From Halomarinibacterium sedimenti (GTDB lineage Bacteria > Bacteroidota > Bacteroidia > Flavobacteriales > Flavobacteriaceae): a stretch of 64,000 nucleotides of DNA. Location of the stretch: assembly GCF_019312585.1 (NCBI RefSeq), contig NZ_JAHWDP010000002.1:1-64000 (forward strand), given 5' to 3'. Below are positions 51,162 to 59,893 of the stretch, in pieces; positions within the stretch are counted from its first letter, which is position 1; the number at the start of each line of letters is the position of its first letter. The notes beneath the pieces were generated by a model, which was given only the letters and a program-made list of their open reading frames with translations, ran no database searches and was not told the origin of the DNA. The position numbers were made by a program, and so were the translations under genes.

Positions 51162-52295
51162 CTATGCGAATTGCTGAATAACCATGTTAATCCTTTGTAA
51201 ATCTTCGGTAGTAAGATTAGAACCCGAGGGTAAGCACAATCCTTGTAAAAAAAGGGATTCTGAAACCCTATTCTTTCCATAAAAGGGAGCGTTTTTAAAC
51301 ACGGGTTGCATATGCATAGGTTTCCAAAGAGGTCGCGATTCAATATTTTCTATTTCAAGAGCTAGCCTAAGTTCTGTAGGTGTAAATGATGCCAACTTCG
51401 AATCAATTAATATACACGTTAACCAATGATTTGAAAAATAATCTGGCGAAGGTTCTGAGAAAACTGAAACTCCTTTAACGTTTGAAAAAGCTTCAATATA
51501 AAACTGGTGGTTTTTTCTCCGTTCTGCAACTCGTTGATCGAGTACTTCCATTTGACCCTTCCCAATTCCTGCGCTTATATTACTAAGACGATAATTATAT
51601 CCTATTTCTGAATGCTGATAATGAGGTGCTTCATCACGAGCCTGAGTGGCTAAAAAAATTGCTTTTTGCTTTAATGCTTGAGACTTTGTTACTAAAGCCC
51701 CTCCACCCGATGTTGTAATAATTTTATTTCCGTTAAAAGAAAGAATAGAGATATCCCCAAATGTTCCGCATTTTTGTTCCTTATAATGGCTCCCTAGGGC
51801 TTCGGCACTATCTTCAATGATAGGAATTTCATATTTTTTCGAAATTGCTCTAAGTTCATCCACCTTATAAGGCATTCCATAAAGATGAACTGCAATAATG
51901 GCTTTGGGCTTCTTCCCTTTTTCAAGCCTGTCTTTTATAGCCTCCTCTAATGTTTCTGGACAAATATTCCATGTTTTCTTTTCACTATCAACAAAAATAG
52001 GAGTTGCTCCTTGATACACAATGGGATTTGCAGATGCAGAAAACGTCATACTCTGGCAAAGGACTTCATCATCTTTTTTAACTCCTAATAATATTAAAGC
52101 CAAATGCAAAGCTGCCGTACCTGAGCTTAATGCAGCCACACGGCTTCTTTCGCCTAAATAATTTTCTATGGCTGTTTCAAATCCGGTTACATTAGGCCCC
52201 AAGGGAGCTACCCAATTTGTATCGAATGCCTCTTGAACATAAACATGTTCTTTACCTCCCATATGAGGAGATGACAAATAGATTTTAGATTTCAT
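51162..52295 (-). CDS. PglE-like DegT/DnrJ/EryC1 aminotransferase
   Basis: A 377-residue PLP enzyme of the DegT/DnrJ/EryC1/StrS family. Its start YLSSPHMGGKEHVYVQEAF and APLGP resemble Campylobacter PglE, which aminates UDP-4-keto-6-deoxy-GlcNAc at C4. The PLP lysine is Lys191 in SFNGNKIITTSGGG, and IIEDSAEALGS holds the PLP Asp. NYRLSNI is also present. It overlaps the FemAB-like gene upstream by 4 bases. With the dehydratase, a GNAT and a PglC-like transferase it could form a UDP-bacillosamine-type pathway. Confidence 0.9.
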   Translation of the reverse strand: MKSKIYLSSPHMGGKEHVYVQEAFDTNWVAPLGPNVTGFETAIENYLGERSRVAALSSGTAALHLALILLGVKKDDEVLCQSMTFSASANPIVYQGATPIFVDSEKKTWNICPETLEEAIKDRLEKGKKPKAIIAVHLYGMPYKVDELRAISKKYEIPIIEDSAEALGSHYKEQKCGTFGDISILSFNGNKIITTSGGGALVTKSQALKQKAIFLATQARDEAPHYQHSEIGYNYRLSNISAGIGKGQMEVLDQRVAERRKNHQFYIEAFSNVKGVSVFSEPSPDYFSNHWLTCILIDSKLASFTPTELRLALEIENIESRPLWKPMHMQPVFKNAPFYGKNRVSESLFLQGLCLPSGSNLTTEDLQRINMVIQQFA

Positions 52296-53338
52296 TTATT
52301 GATTCTTTTTGCACGATAAAGAGGAAAAAAAGTACTGTTTGAAACTCCATTTTTTGAAACCAATTCTTTATATATAGCCTCATTAACAATATACTCCCAA
52401 GTCCTAAATTGACTCGTATTTTTTGAAAAGCCAGATTTAAACCTAAAAAGGGAGTCATCATCACTACCATTAAGCCCACCACCTAAATGTAAAAATTCTA
52501 ATTGTTTCTGATGACCGTATAATCTAGCTTCATCAATTATAAGTTTCATAGGGGTATCTTTACTATATTCTTCTTTCGTTCCAGCTAAATGGTATTGCAT
52601 AATTCCATTAGTTACTGTAAAAATAGCACCCGCCGTAAATTCTTTATCTTTAATAGCTAAAAAAAGATGTGCTTCAAAGGAAGAATTATTCAGTAATTGA
52701 GTGAAATATTCTTCTTCAAAAAAATAATAGTCCCCGGCATTTACACGCTCCATGGTTTCATTATAGATTGAAGCAAATAATAAAATTTCTTTTTCTGTTG
52801 TTGCTCTTATTACTTCATACCCCTTTTTGCCTCGTAGTTGATTTATTTCAGATTTATTAGATTTCCGGTACTGTTTACGCTGTTCTTCTGGAGTATCCTT
52901 TAAATTTATAAAAATAGTTTGATTTATGTCTTTTGTATTTCCAATCCCTTTTAAAATGGATTCTTGATAAATTAATGGGTGTAATCTGGCAAACACCGAA
53001 ATAATATTCTGTTCTTTAAAAAAATTCTCTATTTCAGTCTGAAATTTTTCAACTAACAATGGAGGTATTTTTTTATCTTCTAGGTTACTAATAGGACCGC
53101 AATACCCATAAACAGAAGTACCATCAAAATAAGAAGTGTTTTCAATTTCCCTAATTAGGAGTGGTAGGGCTATAAAATTTGAATCTAAAGAGCTCACAAA
53201 TAAAACCGCTTTATGATTTGTTGTTGATACTTCCATTTTATGGTAAGACCGTGTGTGATAAAAATCGTATGCATAGCAACTGCGCACTATTTCATCCCAT
53301 TCTGGGTTTTCCAAGAATATTTTTTGTGAACTATTCAT
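52292..53338 (-). CDS. FemAB/GNAT-like acyl- or aminoacyltransferase
   Basis: A 348-residue cytoplasmic protein of the FemAB-like GNAT superfamily. The segment IFINLKDTPEEQRKQYRKSNKSEINQLRGKKG and the later AGAIFTVTNGIMQYHLAGTKEEYSKDTPMKLIIDEA are typical of the two-GNAT-domain FemAB fold. Family members transfer amino acids or acyl groups to cell-wall or sugar amines. Here, inside the polysaccharide locus, it may decorate an amino sugar. It overlaps the divergent PLP-like gene by 8 bases and the aminotransferase by 4. Confidence 0.82.
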   Translation of the reverse strand: MNSSQKIFLENPEWDEIVRSCYAYDFYHTRSYHKMEVSTTNHKAVLFVSSLDSNFIALPLLIREIENTSYFDGTSVYGYCGPISNLEDKKIPPLLVEKFQTEIENFFKEQNIISVFARLHPLIYQESILKGIGNTKDINQTIFINLKDTPEEQRKQYRKSNKSEINQLRGKKGYEVIRATTEKEILLFASIYNETMERVNAGDYYFFEEEYFTQLLNNSSFEAHLFLAIKDKEFTAGAIFTVTNGIMQYHLAGTKEEYSKDTPMKLIIDEARLYGHQKQLEFLHLGGGLNGSDDDSLFRFKSGFSKNTSQFRTWEYIVNEAIYKELVSKNGVSNSTFFPLYRAKRINK

Positions 53339-54374
53339 TAAAAAAGGCCTTTATTTTATTGGCCACAAAGGTAACCTCCTTGGAAGTATAACGAAAATCT
53401 AAGTGTACAAAAAGGGTGCGCTTTTCTATTTCTTGGTCTTTTTTATTTACTTGGTTAGGCCATAAAACAGCAGGGAAAATATTGTTTTTAATGAGATATG
53501 TTTTTAAGGCTTCCCTACTTTTATTTGAGGTCAATTTAAAAATAAGACCGAAAGGATTAGCATCTTTAGTATCTATATTAAAAGAAACATTTGGAATATC
53601 GTTGAGAATTTTAAGCGCCTCTTCTACGTTTTCATGCTTTTGTTTTAAAATCTTTGAAACATGTAAGGAGTTTAAAATTTTTGTAGCAGTTTCTGGTAAT
53701 CTTGTGTTTGTGTATTTTTTTTCAAAATCCTGCTCGGCTTTTTGAAAAAGAGTTCTATAGCCTTCCTTGTTTTCAATTTCCCCTCTTAAATACTGCTCTT
53801 TCAACAACATAGCTTTTAACTTCTCATTCGCTACATCTTCTGCTTTTTTATTTGAATTGCTTTGGGCAAGTGAATGATTTTGTGAGTAACAAAACCCACC
53901 CACAGGAATAGGCAATTCCTTACGTAAAGAACCAAAACAATAATCTGCCTTACTTTCTTTAAGGGCCAATAAATTATGGCTATAATCCTCTATAATAGCT
54001 ATCTTTTTAATAGAAGGTAAGTTTATAGACTTAACTCCAAAGAATGAAACTTGCACCAAAACACTTGTAGGATCATCTTTTATTTCTTGAATGGAAATTT
54101 CTGTATCTAAAAATGGATTGAAATTAAAATAATGAACATTAATAGGTAAATCCTTTAAGTAAGCTATCACCTCGTGACAATAATAACTTGGAAAATATAA
54201 ATTCTTCCAGCCTTTTGTTTGTATCCCCTCTGAAACTAAAGTATAAAGTGCTGCGCGCCCAGAAAAATGAAAACTAAACCCTTTTGAAGAAAAAAAGGAT
54301 TCATCGGATTCCTTTAGCAACCATTTTGAATGGATTGGGTAATGAAATTCGGAACCGAATTCTTTTCTTTTCAT
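53331..54374 (-). CDS. Divergent PLP-dependent aminotransferase-fold protein
   Basis: A 347-residue protein I read as a divergent member of the DegT/AAT-I fold. FSGRAALYTLVSEG (38-51), FPSYYCHEVI (61-70), IIEDYSHNLL (127-136, with Asp130) and FGSLRKELPIPVGGF (147-161) fall in the order of the aminotransferase core, and Lys152 occupies the PLP-lysine position. The cofactor-binding Asp is kept, but overall it is far from the PglE-like enzyme nearby. It may modify the sugar or its amine in concert with the FemAB-like neighbour. Catalysis is uncertain. Confidence 0.7.
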   Translation of the reverse strand: MKRKEFGSEFHYPIHSKWLLKESDESFFSSKGFSFHFSGRAALYTLVSEGIQTKGWKNLYFPSYYCHEVIAYLKDLPINVHYFNFNPFLDTEISIQEIKDDPTSVLVQVSFFGVKSINLPSIKKIAIIEDYSHNLLALKESKADYCFGSLRKELPIPVGGFCYSQNHSLAQSNSNKKAEDVANEKLKAMLLKEQYLRGEIENKEGYRTLFQKAEQDFEKKYTNTRLPETATKILNSLHVSKILKQKHENVEEALKILNDIPNVSFNIDTKDANPFGLIFKLTSNKSREALKTYLIKNNIFPAVLWPNQVNKKDQEIEKRTLFVHLDFRYTSKEVTFVANKIKAFFNE

Positions 54375-54375
54375 C

Positions 54376-54930
54376 TTACCAATATGGGTTTTCTGAAATA
54401 AATTGAAAATAATCTTCCGAAGTAATACCCATAATTACCTGATCCCACCAAGTGTTTTTTCTGAAATAAAAATTCTTTTTAACCCCTTCCTTTTTCCATC
54501 CACATTTAGTGAGGTATACGTGTAAGGAAGCTTCATTATATGCAATAATGGTACTATCTAGTCTTTTAAGTCCTAGCTCTTCAAAAGCATATCTATTTAT
54601 GGTCATTATGGTATCGACTCCATATCCTTTTCCTCTTATTTCTTTGTATCCAAGTAGCATGCCATGAAAAGCATTTCTATCTTTCCAATTTATGTCTACA
54701 AGATTTGCCATCCCTATTATTCCATCTTCCTTTGTCTCAATAGCAAATCTTTGGTCATTATTTTTTAGGCTTAAGGACTGAAACCATTTATGTTGATCTT
54801 GTCTGCTTGATGGGAAATGCCATCCTCCAAGATTGTAGTTAATTTCTGGATCGTTGGACCATTGGTGTATTAAAGCTAAATCTTCCTCTTCAATCGCGCG
54901 AAGTATTATTTTTTTACCGTGGATGTTCAT
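54376..54930 (-). CDS. GNAT family N-acetyltransferase
   Basis: A 184-residue RimJ/RimL-type GNAT. The start KIILRAIEEEDLALIHQWSNDPE and the acetyl-CoA block GYKEIRGKGYGVDTIM are typical. In the locus, it is well placed to N-acetylate the 4-amino group made by the PglE-like aminotransferase, as PseH or PglD do for related sugars. That role is inferred from context. It overlaps the PglC-like gene by 4 bases. Confidence 0.86.
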   Translation of the reverse strand: MNIHGKKIILRAIEEEDLALIHQWSNDPEINYNLGGWHFPSSRQDQHKWFQSLSLKNNDQRFAIETKEDGIIGMANLVDINWKDRNAFHGMLLGYKEIRGKGYGVDTIMTINRYAFEELGLKRLDSTIIAYNEASLHVYLTKCGWKKEGVKKNFYFRKNTWWDQVIMGITSEDYFQFISENPYW

Positions 54931-55571
54931 TTTTTTGTTTTAAAATGATTAGAATCTAAATTTCTACTTAAACCTAGGTCATCTACCTCGTCTACCGTTT
55001 GACCTAAAACTACATTTTTTGATTTGAAAAAAACAGTATATATCGTTTCAAAAATGATTTTCAAATCTAATATAAAGGATTGATTTTCAACATAAAAAAT
55101 ATCATTTTTCAATCTTTCACTAAATAACATTTGGTTTCTTCCTCTCACTTGAGCAAGTCCGGTGATTCCTGGCTTAACGAGATGCCTTTTCTTTTGTTCA
55201 AGGGTATACAAAGGTAAATATTCTGGCAATAAAGGTCTAGGTCCAACTAAACTCATTTCAAATTTTAAAATATTGAAGAGTTGTGGCAATTCATCCAAAG
55301 AAGTTTTACGAACAAGTTTCCCAATAAATGTTAATCGTTTTGCATCTGGCAATAATGTACCGTTGTCGTCTCTTTTGTTATTCATTGTCCTAAACTTTAC
55401 TATTTTAAATAGTTTCTCATTTTTACCAGGGCGAATTTGATAAAAAAATGGTTGTCCATTATTTGCAATGGTTAAAGCCAAAAAAACAAAAATAAATACT
55501 GGGCTAAGCAATATTAGAATGACCAATGCTGTACAAAAATCCAAAATAACTTTTATAAAATTAGCATACAT
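54927..55571 (-). CDS. Sugar-1-phosphate transferase (PglC-like phosphoglycosyltransferase)
   Basis: A 214-residue monotopic phosphoglycosyltransferase. It puts the first sugar phosphate on undecaprenyl phosphate at the inner membrane. One N-terminal hydrophobic segment (about 10-34) precedes FKIVKFRTM and the core TSLDELPQLFNILKFEMSLVGPRPLLPEY; the catalytic dyad is Asp93-Glu94, as in Campylobacter PglC. Small size fits PglC rather than WbaP. It overlaps the upstream glycosyltransferase by 11 bases. The natural donor is probably the amino sugar made by the neighbouring enzymes. Confidence 0.93.
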   Translation of the reverse strand: MYANFIKVILDFCTALVILILLSPVFIFVFLALTIANNGQPFFYQIRPGKNEKLFKIVKFRTMNNKRDDNGTLLPDAKRLTFIGKLVRKTSLDELPQLFNILKFEMSLVGPRPLLPEYLPLYTLEQKKRHLVKPGITGLAQVRGRNQMLFSERLKNDIFYVENQSFILDLKIIFETIYTVFFKSKNVVLGQTVDEVDDLGLSRNLDSNHFKTKK

Positions 55572-56718
55572 GAGCTTCCAGTGTTTTATATTCTGCTAAT
55601 AATGCTTTCCAAACTATTTCTTGTTGAAATCTATCTACTATAGTTTTTCGATAGGAATTTACATCTTGCCAACGTTCCTTTTCTTTTAAAAACTTCTGCA
55701 TTGCATTTGTTAAGGCGTCAATATCTTTAGGCGTAATTATAGTTCCATTTTTTCCTTCCATAATAATTTCGTTACACCCATTAATATCAGTCACAATAGC
55801 AGGCAGCCCCATAGCACAAGCTTGCAAAACAACATTAGGAAACCCTTCTCTATAGGTAGGAAAAACAAGTGCATTACTTATAGAAAGATAAGGCCTCACA
55901 TCCTTTTGAAAACCAACTTCTATAATATCTTTGTTTTCCTTCATTATTGAAATAGTTTCGAAAGAAAGAGGGTCTAATTCTGGTTCTGAAGCACCTACCA
56001 AAAGAAGTTTACAGTTTTTATGACTTTTAGATATGGTTTTAAAAGAGGTTATTAATTCGTTAATCCCTTTATCTCCAACGAGTCTTCCTATAAATATAAA
56101 AACAAAATCGTTTGGCTTTAATTGTAATTGTTCCTTTAATGCTTTTTGTTGTTTATTTGAAACGGCGGTTGGATTAAAGTAATGAATATCAATACCATTA
56201 GAACTGCCATTTGAAATGACCATTAACTTCTCTTTTTTACAGAATTTTTGTTCCAAAATGATATTGTATAGCCCTACAGAATTAGGATAAACTTTGGTCG
56301 CACAGGAATACGTTAATTTTTCAACAGAATTTAATATGAACCTCTTTAATCCAGTAGCTTCTAATAGGGGTAACCCTGCTACGGTATGTAATCTAATGGG
56401 TACTCCTGACAGTTTTGCCGCAAGCATTCCTACTATACCTGCTTTTGGGGTATGCGTGTGGACAATTTTGGGGCGCTCTCGTCTAAATACTCGATAAAGC
56501 TTCCAAACAGATCGAAGGTCCTTAAAAGGTGAAATGGTACGCGTCATCTCCACGGCGATGGTTTCAATTCCTTCGTTATTTTTTACTTCATCCAAATCTT
56601 CACCTTTACTTGAAATTCCAATAACGTCATAATATTCACTCATAAAAGAATGTTGCCCTTTTAAAAGAATTTTAAGAGAGCTTGGCACTGTTGTTATACG
56701 TATTAGTTTAGATTTCAT
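55561..56718 (-). CDS. Glycosyltransferase family 4 (PglA-like)
   Basis: A 385-residue retaining GT-B glycosyltransferase. The start KLIRITTVPSSLKILLKGQ and the blocks FIFIGRLVGDKGINELITSF and YREGFPNVVLQACAMGLPAIVTD are typical of GT4. In the EX7E motif the second Glu is replaced by Gln (EGFPNVVLQ). Such enzymes add the second sugar to the undecaprenyl-linked residue. The acceptor is likely the product of the PglC-like enzyme. It overlaps that gene and is 12 bases after the next GT. Confidence 0.9.
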   Translation of the reverse strand: MKSKLIRITTVPSSLKILLKGQHSFMSEYYDVIGISSKGEDLDEVKNNEGIETIAVEMTRTISPFKDLRSVWKLYRVFRRERPKIVHTHTPKAGIVGMLAAKLSGVPIRLHTVAGLPLLEATGLKRFILNSVEKLTYSCATKVYPNSVGLYNIILEQKFCKKEKLMVISNGSSNGIDIHYFNPTAVSNKQQKALKEQLQLKPNDFVFIFIGRLVGDKGINELITSFKTISKSHKNCKLLLVGASEPELDPLSFETISIMKENKDIIEVGFQKDVRPYLSISNALVFPTYREGFPNVVLQACAMGLPAIVTDINGCNEIIMEGKNGTIITPKDIDALTNAMQKFLKEKERWQDVNSYRKTIVDRFQQEIVWKALLAEYKTLEAHVC

Positions 56719-56730
56719 TTTTAACGAACT

Positions 56731-57816
56731 TTACTTGATTAAAAGATTTTTATAAAGTTCAATATGTTTATTAATCATTTTTTCAATGCTAAAATCTTGG
56801 GCTCTAGAATAACATCTTTTGCTTATTTCTTCATAGCGCTTCTTATCCTGAAAAAGGTTTTTTAATGTATTCGCTAAATCAAGCTCGTCTCCTTTTTTAA
56901 AAAGTAATCCGTATCCATCAACTATCTCTCTAAGGCCAGGAACCTTAGATGCAATAAAGGGTTTGCCCACAGCCATACCTTCAATACTTGATAGTGAAAG
57001 ACCTTCATGAAAAGAAGACAGAACCGAAGCATCTGCTGTTTTTAATAACCTAGGTATGTCATTTCTTATCCCTAGAAATTTAACTCTATTTTCAAGTTTT
57101 AAAGTAGCAACTAAGGTTTCTAAGTCATTTTTTAAGGGCCCATCCCCTACTAATAGTAACTTAAAATTTTCTGGAAGAATTGCAATAGATCTAATAAGCG
57201 TGGCTTGATCCTTTTGTTCTCGAAAAGAAGAAACTTGGATTAAAATTGTATCTAGAGGTCTAAAAAATTTACTCTTTTCATATGGAATGGCCTCTTCAAA
57301 CTTTTTTAAGTCTATTCCATTATTTATTAGTATGAATTTTGATTCCTTAGTCCTTAAATGCTTTTTCACATTAAAATCAACTTCATCGGCAATGGTAATT
57401 ATTTTGTCAACACCGCTGTAAATAATTCTATCCAACATTTTTAAGATGAGTTTATTTCTCCTTCTATTACTAGTACTATGCTCTGTGTAAACTAATTTTG
57501 TTTTACTAAACGATAACCAAGAAGAAAAAACCACCCAATAAAGGGATGGAAACAAATGTGTATGCACAATATCGTAGTTTTTTAGGTGTTTTGTTAATCT
57601 AAAAATCAAGGCTGGATTATATACACTGCCTTCCCCTAAGGAAATTTCTTTACAATCTGATATTTCTCTTAGCTCATCTAAAAAAGGATAACTTTTACCA
57701 TTTAGTAATAACAAATCTACAATAACTCCTTGTGCCTTATATTTTGGAATTGACTCTAAAAGTAATTTTTCTGCACCTCCAGTAGCTAAGCTATTAATAA
57801 CCATCAATATTTTCAT
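56731..57816 (-). CDS. Glycosyltransferase family 4
   Basis: A 361-residue GT-B glycosyltransferase of family 4. The N-terminal KILMVINSLATGGAEKLLLE and the C-terminal SSFHEGLSLSSIEGMAVGKPFIASKVPG with an intact EX7E (EGLSLSSIE) are clear. It acts in the cytoplasm on lipid-linked acceptors for the polysaccharide repeat unit. The donor sugar is unknown. It overlaps the polymerase gene by 4 bases. Confidence 0.92.
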   Translation of the reverse strand: MKILMVINSLATGGAEKLLLESIPKYKAQGVIVDLLLLNGKSYPFLDELREISDCKEISLGEGSVYNPALIFRLTKHLKNYDIVHTHLFPSLYWVVFSSWLSFSKTKLVYTEHSTSNRRRNKLILKMLDRIIYSGVDKIITIADEVDFNVKKHLRTKESKFILINNGIDLKKFEEAIPYEKSKFFRPLDTILIQVSSFREQKDQATLIRSIAILPENFKLLLVGDGPLKNDLETLVATLKLENRVKFLGIRNDIPRLLKTADASVLSSFHEGLSLSSIEGMAVGKPFIASKVPGLREIVDGYGLLFKKGDELDLANTLKNLFQDKKRYEEISKRCYSRAQDFSIEKMINKHIELYKNLLIK

Positions 57817-59012
57817 GAGGCACCCATTTGATTGTTGTTAATGCTTTTCGAATATTGTGAGTTATAGAAAATAATCCAAAGCCCAAAAATGATTAAATAG
57901 GGAATAAAGGCATTTTTTTGACGAAGCATTATTCCGAGGTTTCCTAAAATTAAAGAAAATAAGGATGCCCCAATTAAAAAATAAAACACCAACCCCTTGA
58001 TTAGACCATTTGAATTCCTTAAGCTTCTAAATGGCTTATTTCTAACTATTTTTATTGTTAAAAGAAGTAAAATTAAGTTTTCAAATGAAGCAACCACAGC
58101 AAGCACTCCATTAATATCAAAAAACAGGGGGCGGTATAAAAATGTAAACACTTTTAATGGAAATGGATACCCCGAAATGTCAATTCCACTGCCAGAATCT
58201 GCCTGATTTAATTTAGACGCTTTGGTATTTGCGTATTGCTCTATAGCGGTAATATCTAAACTCTCTAGCCTAATAAATTCTACTACATAATTAAACATAG
58301 ATGCAAAAGCGGCAATAAAAAGTAAAAAAATAAAAATCTTTTGATAGTTCTTTAAATAACCATCAAATAAATAAGCTACTCCAAATGCAGCAACCAAAAA
58401 CAGCATTATGTGAGGACGTATTAAAATAGCTATGAAAATGCTCAAAAGAATACCCAAAAATCTCTTTTTAAACTCTAGCAACGAATACACAAACAAGGCG
58501 ATGCAAAAAAATAAAATGGTATCCTTCCCTATTCCTGAGGACCAATAATGCAAATTTGGTAGAAACCATATCCAAGGGTGAATAGGGATGTTGAATAACT
58601 TAATTTCTTTAAGCTTTTCGGTGTCTGGAATAATTCTTTTTAAAATGAAAAAAATATAAATAAAAGATATATAACCAAACAATGAATAAATCATATTTCC
58701 AGTAAAAAAGGAAAGGTCTAAAATGTGAGATGGGAAATAATTGATTAAGTAAACAATTCCTGAAGGGGAGCCTTTTTCTATTACATTAAAAACATCATTT
58801 AATTCATACATTTTAGGAAAACTCCAATACAACTGGGCATCTCCACCATATCTTCCAACTAAAATACTGAAGCAAATACCAATAAAAAAGTGAAAGAAAA
58901 ATAATTTCCGTAAAAAGGACTTTTCATTTTTTGTAAGGTCTGAGAAAAAATTAACAAGGTTATAACCAAGCAAAAAAGCAATAATACAAATACATATATC
59001 CAGTATTATCAT
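57813..59012 (-). CDS. Multi-pass membrane protein, probable Wzy-like polymerase
   Basis: A 399-residue integral membrane protein with about eleven hydrophobic segments and a longer periplasmic loop (about 225-270, including QYANTKASKLNQADSGSG). It lacks transporter or GT motifs. Position between glycosyltransferases and sulfotransferases in a locus that already has Wzx suggests the repeat-unit polymerase Wzy (EpsG/O-antigen ligase-like). Wzy proteins have little sequence conservation, so context and topology carry this call. Confidence 0.7.
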   Translation of the reverse strand: MIILDICICIIAFLLGYNLVNFFSDLTKNEKSFLRKLFFFHFFIGICFSILVGRYGGDAQLYWSFPKMYELNDVFNVIEKGSPSGIVYLINYFPSHILDLSFFTGNMIYSLFGYISFIYIFFILKRIIPDTEKLKEIKLFNIPIHPWIWFLPNLHYWSSGIGKDTILFFCIALFVYSLLEFKKRFLGILLSIFIAILIRPHIMLFLVAAFGVAYLFDGYLKNYQKIFIFLLFIAAFASMFNYVVEFIRLESLDITAIEQYANTKASKLNQADSGSGIDISGYPFPLKVFTFLYRPLFFDINGVLAVVASFENLILLLLTIKIVRNKPFRSLRNSNGLIKGLVFYFLIGASLFSLILGNLGIMLRQKNAFIPYLIIFGLWIIFYNSQYSKSINNNQMGAS

Positions 59013-59893
59013 AGTTTAGATTCTTTAATGAATATAGCATTCAGCTTTTCTAAGTTTTTTGGGGTGATTTCCATTTTAAAAGTTGAACCCTTAGTTGCTT
59101 TCTTAAATAACCAATGTCTAAAATTAGAAGATAAATATTTTGAAAAATAATCCTTAACCCCCATTTGTTTCAAAAAATAAAAAAGTTTTTTGAATTTTGG
59201 CTCTCTTGCTACGTTTTTATGTTGAATGGTTGAGGTTTCAAAAACTTTAATACCCAAAAAAGAGCTAATCTTGGACAATTCTTCGTTTTCTCTACTAGCT
59301 AAATCTTCAATTCTAAGTACTAATACATTTTTAAATAACGAGGTATAATTTTCTACTGCGCTTTTATATAAACTCATCCCAATATGACTACTCCATTCTA
59401 AACTACCATTATTATATTCCTGAATTTCCCTTTCCATTAATTGATTAAAAGAAGCATTGATTCTACCTAAACCTATATCCATTTTATAATGAGAAAAAGC
59501 CCTTTTTAAAGGATCTCTTAGTAATATTATAATTTTTGCATCTTCATTATAACTGTAGATTTTTTGAGCAACGCCTGGGGCATGTAAGTAGGCAGTACTT
59601 GCGTCAACCCAGTATTTTTCATTGACGGATAATGAGTAAAGTTTTTTATATTGAGAGATATCTTCAATTTTACTGATGTGAATAGGCTTTGGAAACTCCT
59701 CTTTAAAGTATTTATCTAGATTAAAAAACCGAGAAGGTTCATATAAACTTTTAGGCAAAGTATCTACAAAAAAATGAGGTTCTTTAATAGGCGGAACATA
59801 AATTTCTGAATGATTTGAAAGGATTTCTATTAAAGAAGTAGTGCCCGCTTTCATAGCACCTACAACAAACAAATTTACTTTCTTATGATTCAT
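59009..59893 (-). CDS. Sulfotransferase family protein (1)
   Basis: A 294-residue PAPS-dependent sulfotransferase. The PAPS-binding P-loop is VVGAMKAGTTSL at 10-21, and the 3'-phosphate loop is LLRDPLKRAFSHY at about 124-136. HSEIYVPPIKEPHFF is a common family block after the P-loop. It would transfer sulfate to a sugar of the polysaccharide. It overlaps the polymerase gene by 4 bases and the GT2 gene by one. Two sulfotransferases in one EPS locus with CysN support sulfated polysaccharide. Confidence 0.9.
   Translation of the reverse strand: MNHKKVNLFVVGAMKAGTTSLIEILSNHSEIYVPPIKEPHFFVDTLPKSLYEPSRFFNLDKYFKEEFPKPIHISKIEDISQYKKLYSLSVNEKYWVDASTAYLHAPGVAQKIYSYNEDAKIIILLRDPLKRAFSHYKMDIGLGRINASFNQLMEREIQEYNNGSLEWSSHIGMSLYKSAVENYTSLFKNVLVLRIEDLASRENEELSKISSFLGIKVFETSTIQHKNVAREPKFKKLFYFLKQMGVKDYFSKYLSSNFRHWLFKKATKGSTFKMEITPKNLEKLNAIFIKESKL

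Noticed and set aside
55561-56718. Inactive glycosyltransferase because of Gln in EX7E
   Set aside because: The rest of the GT4 core is intact and variants at this position exist in active family members, so loss of activity is not supported.
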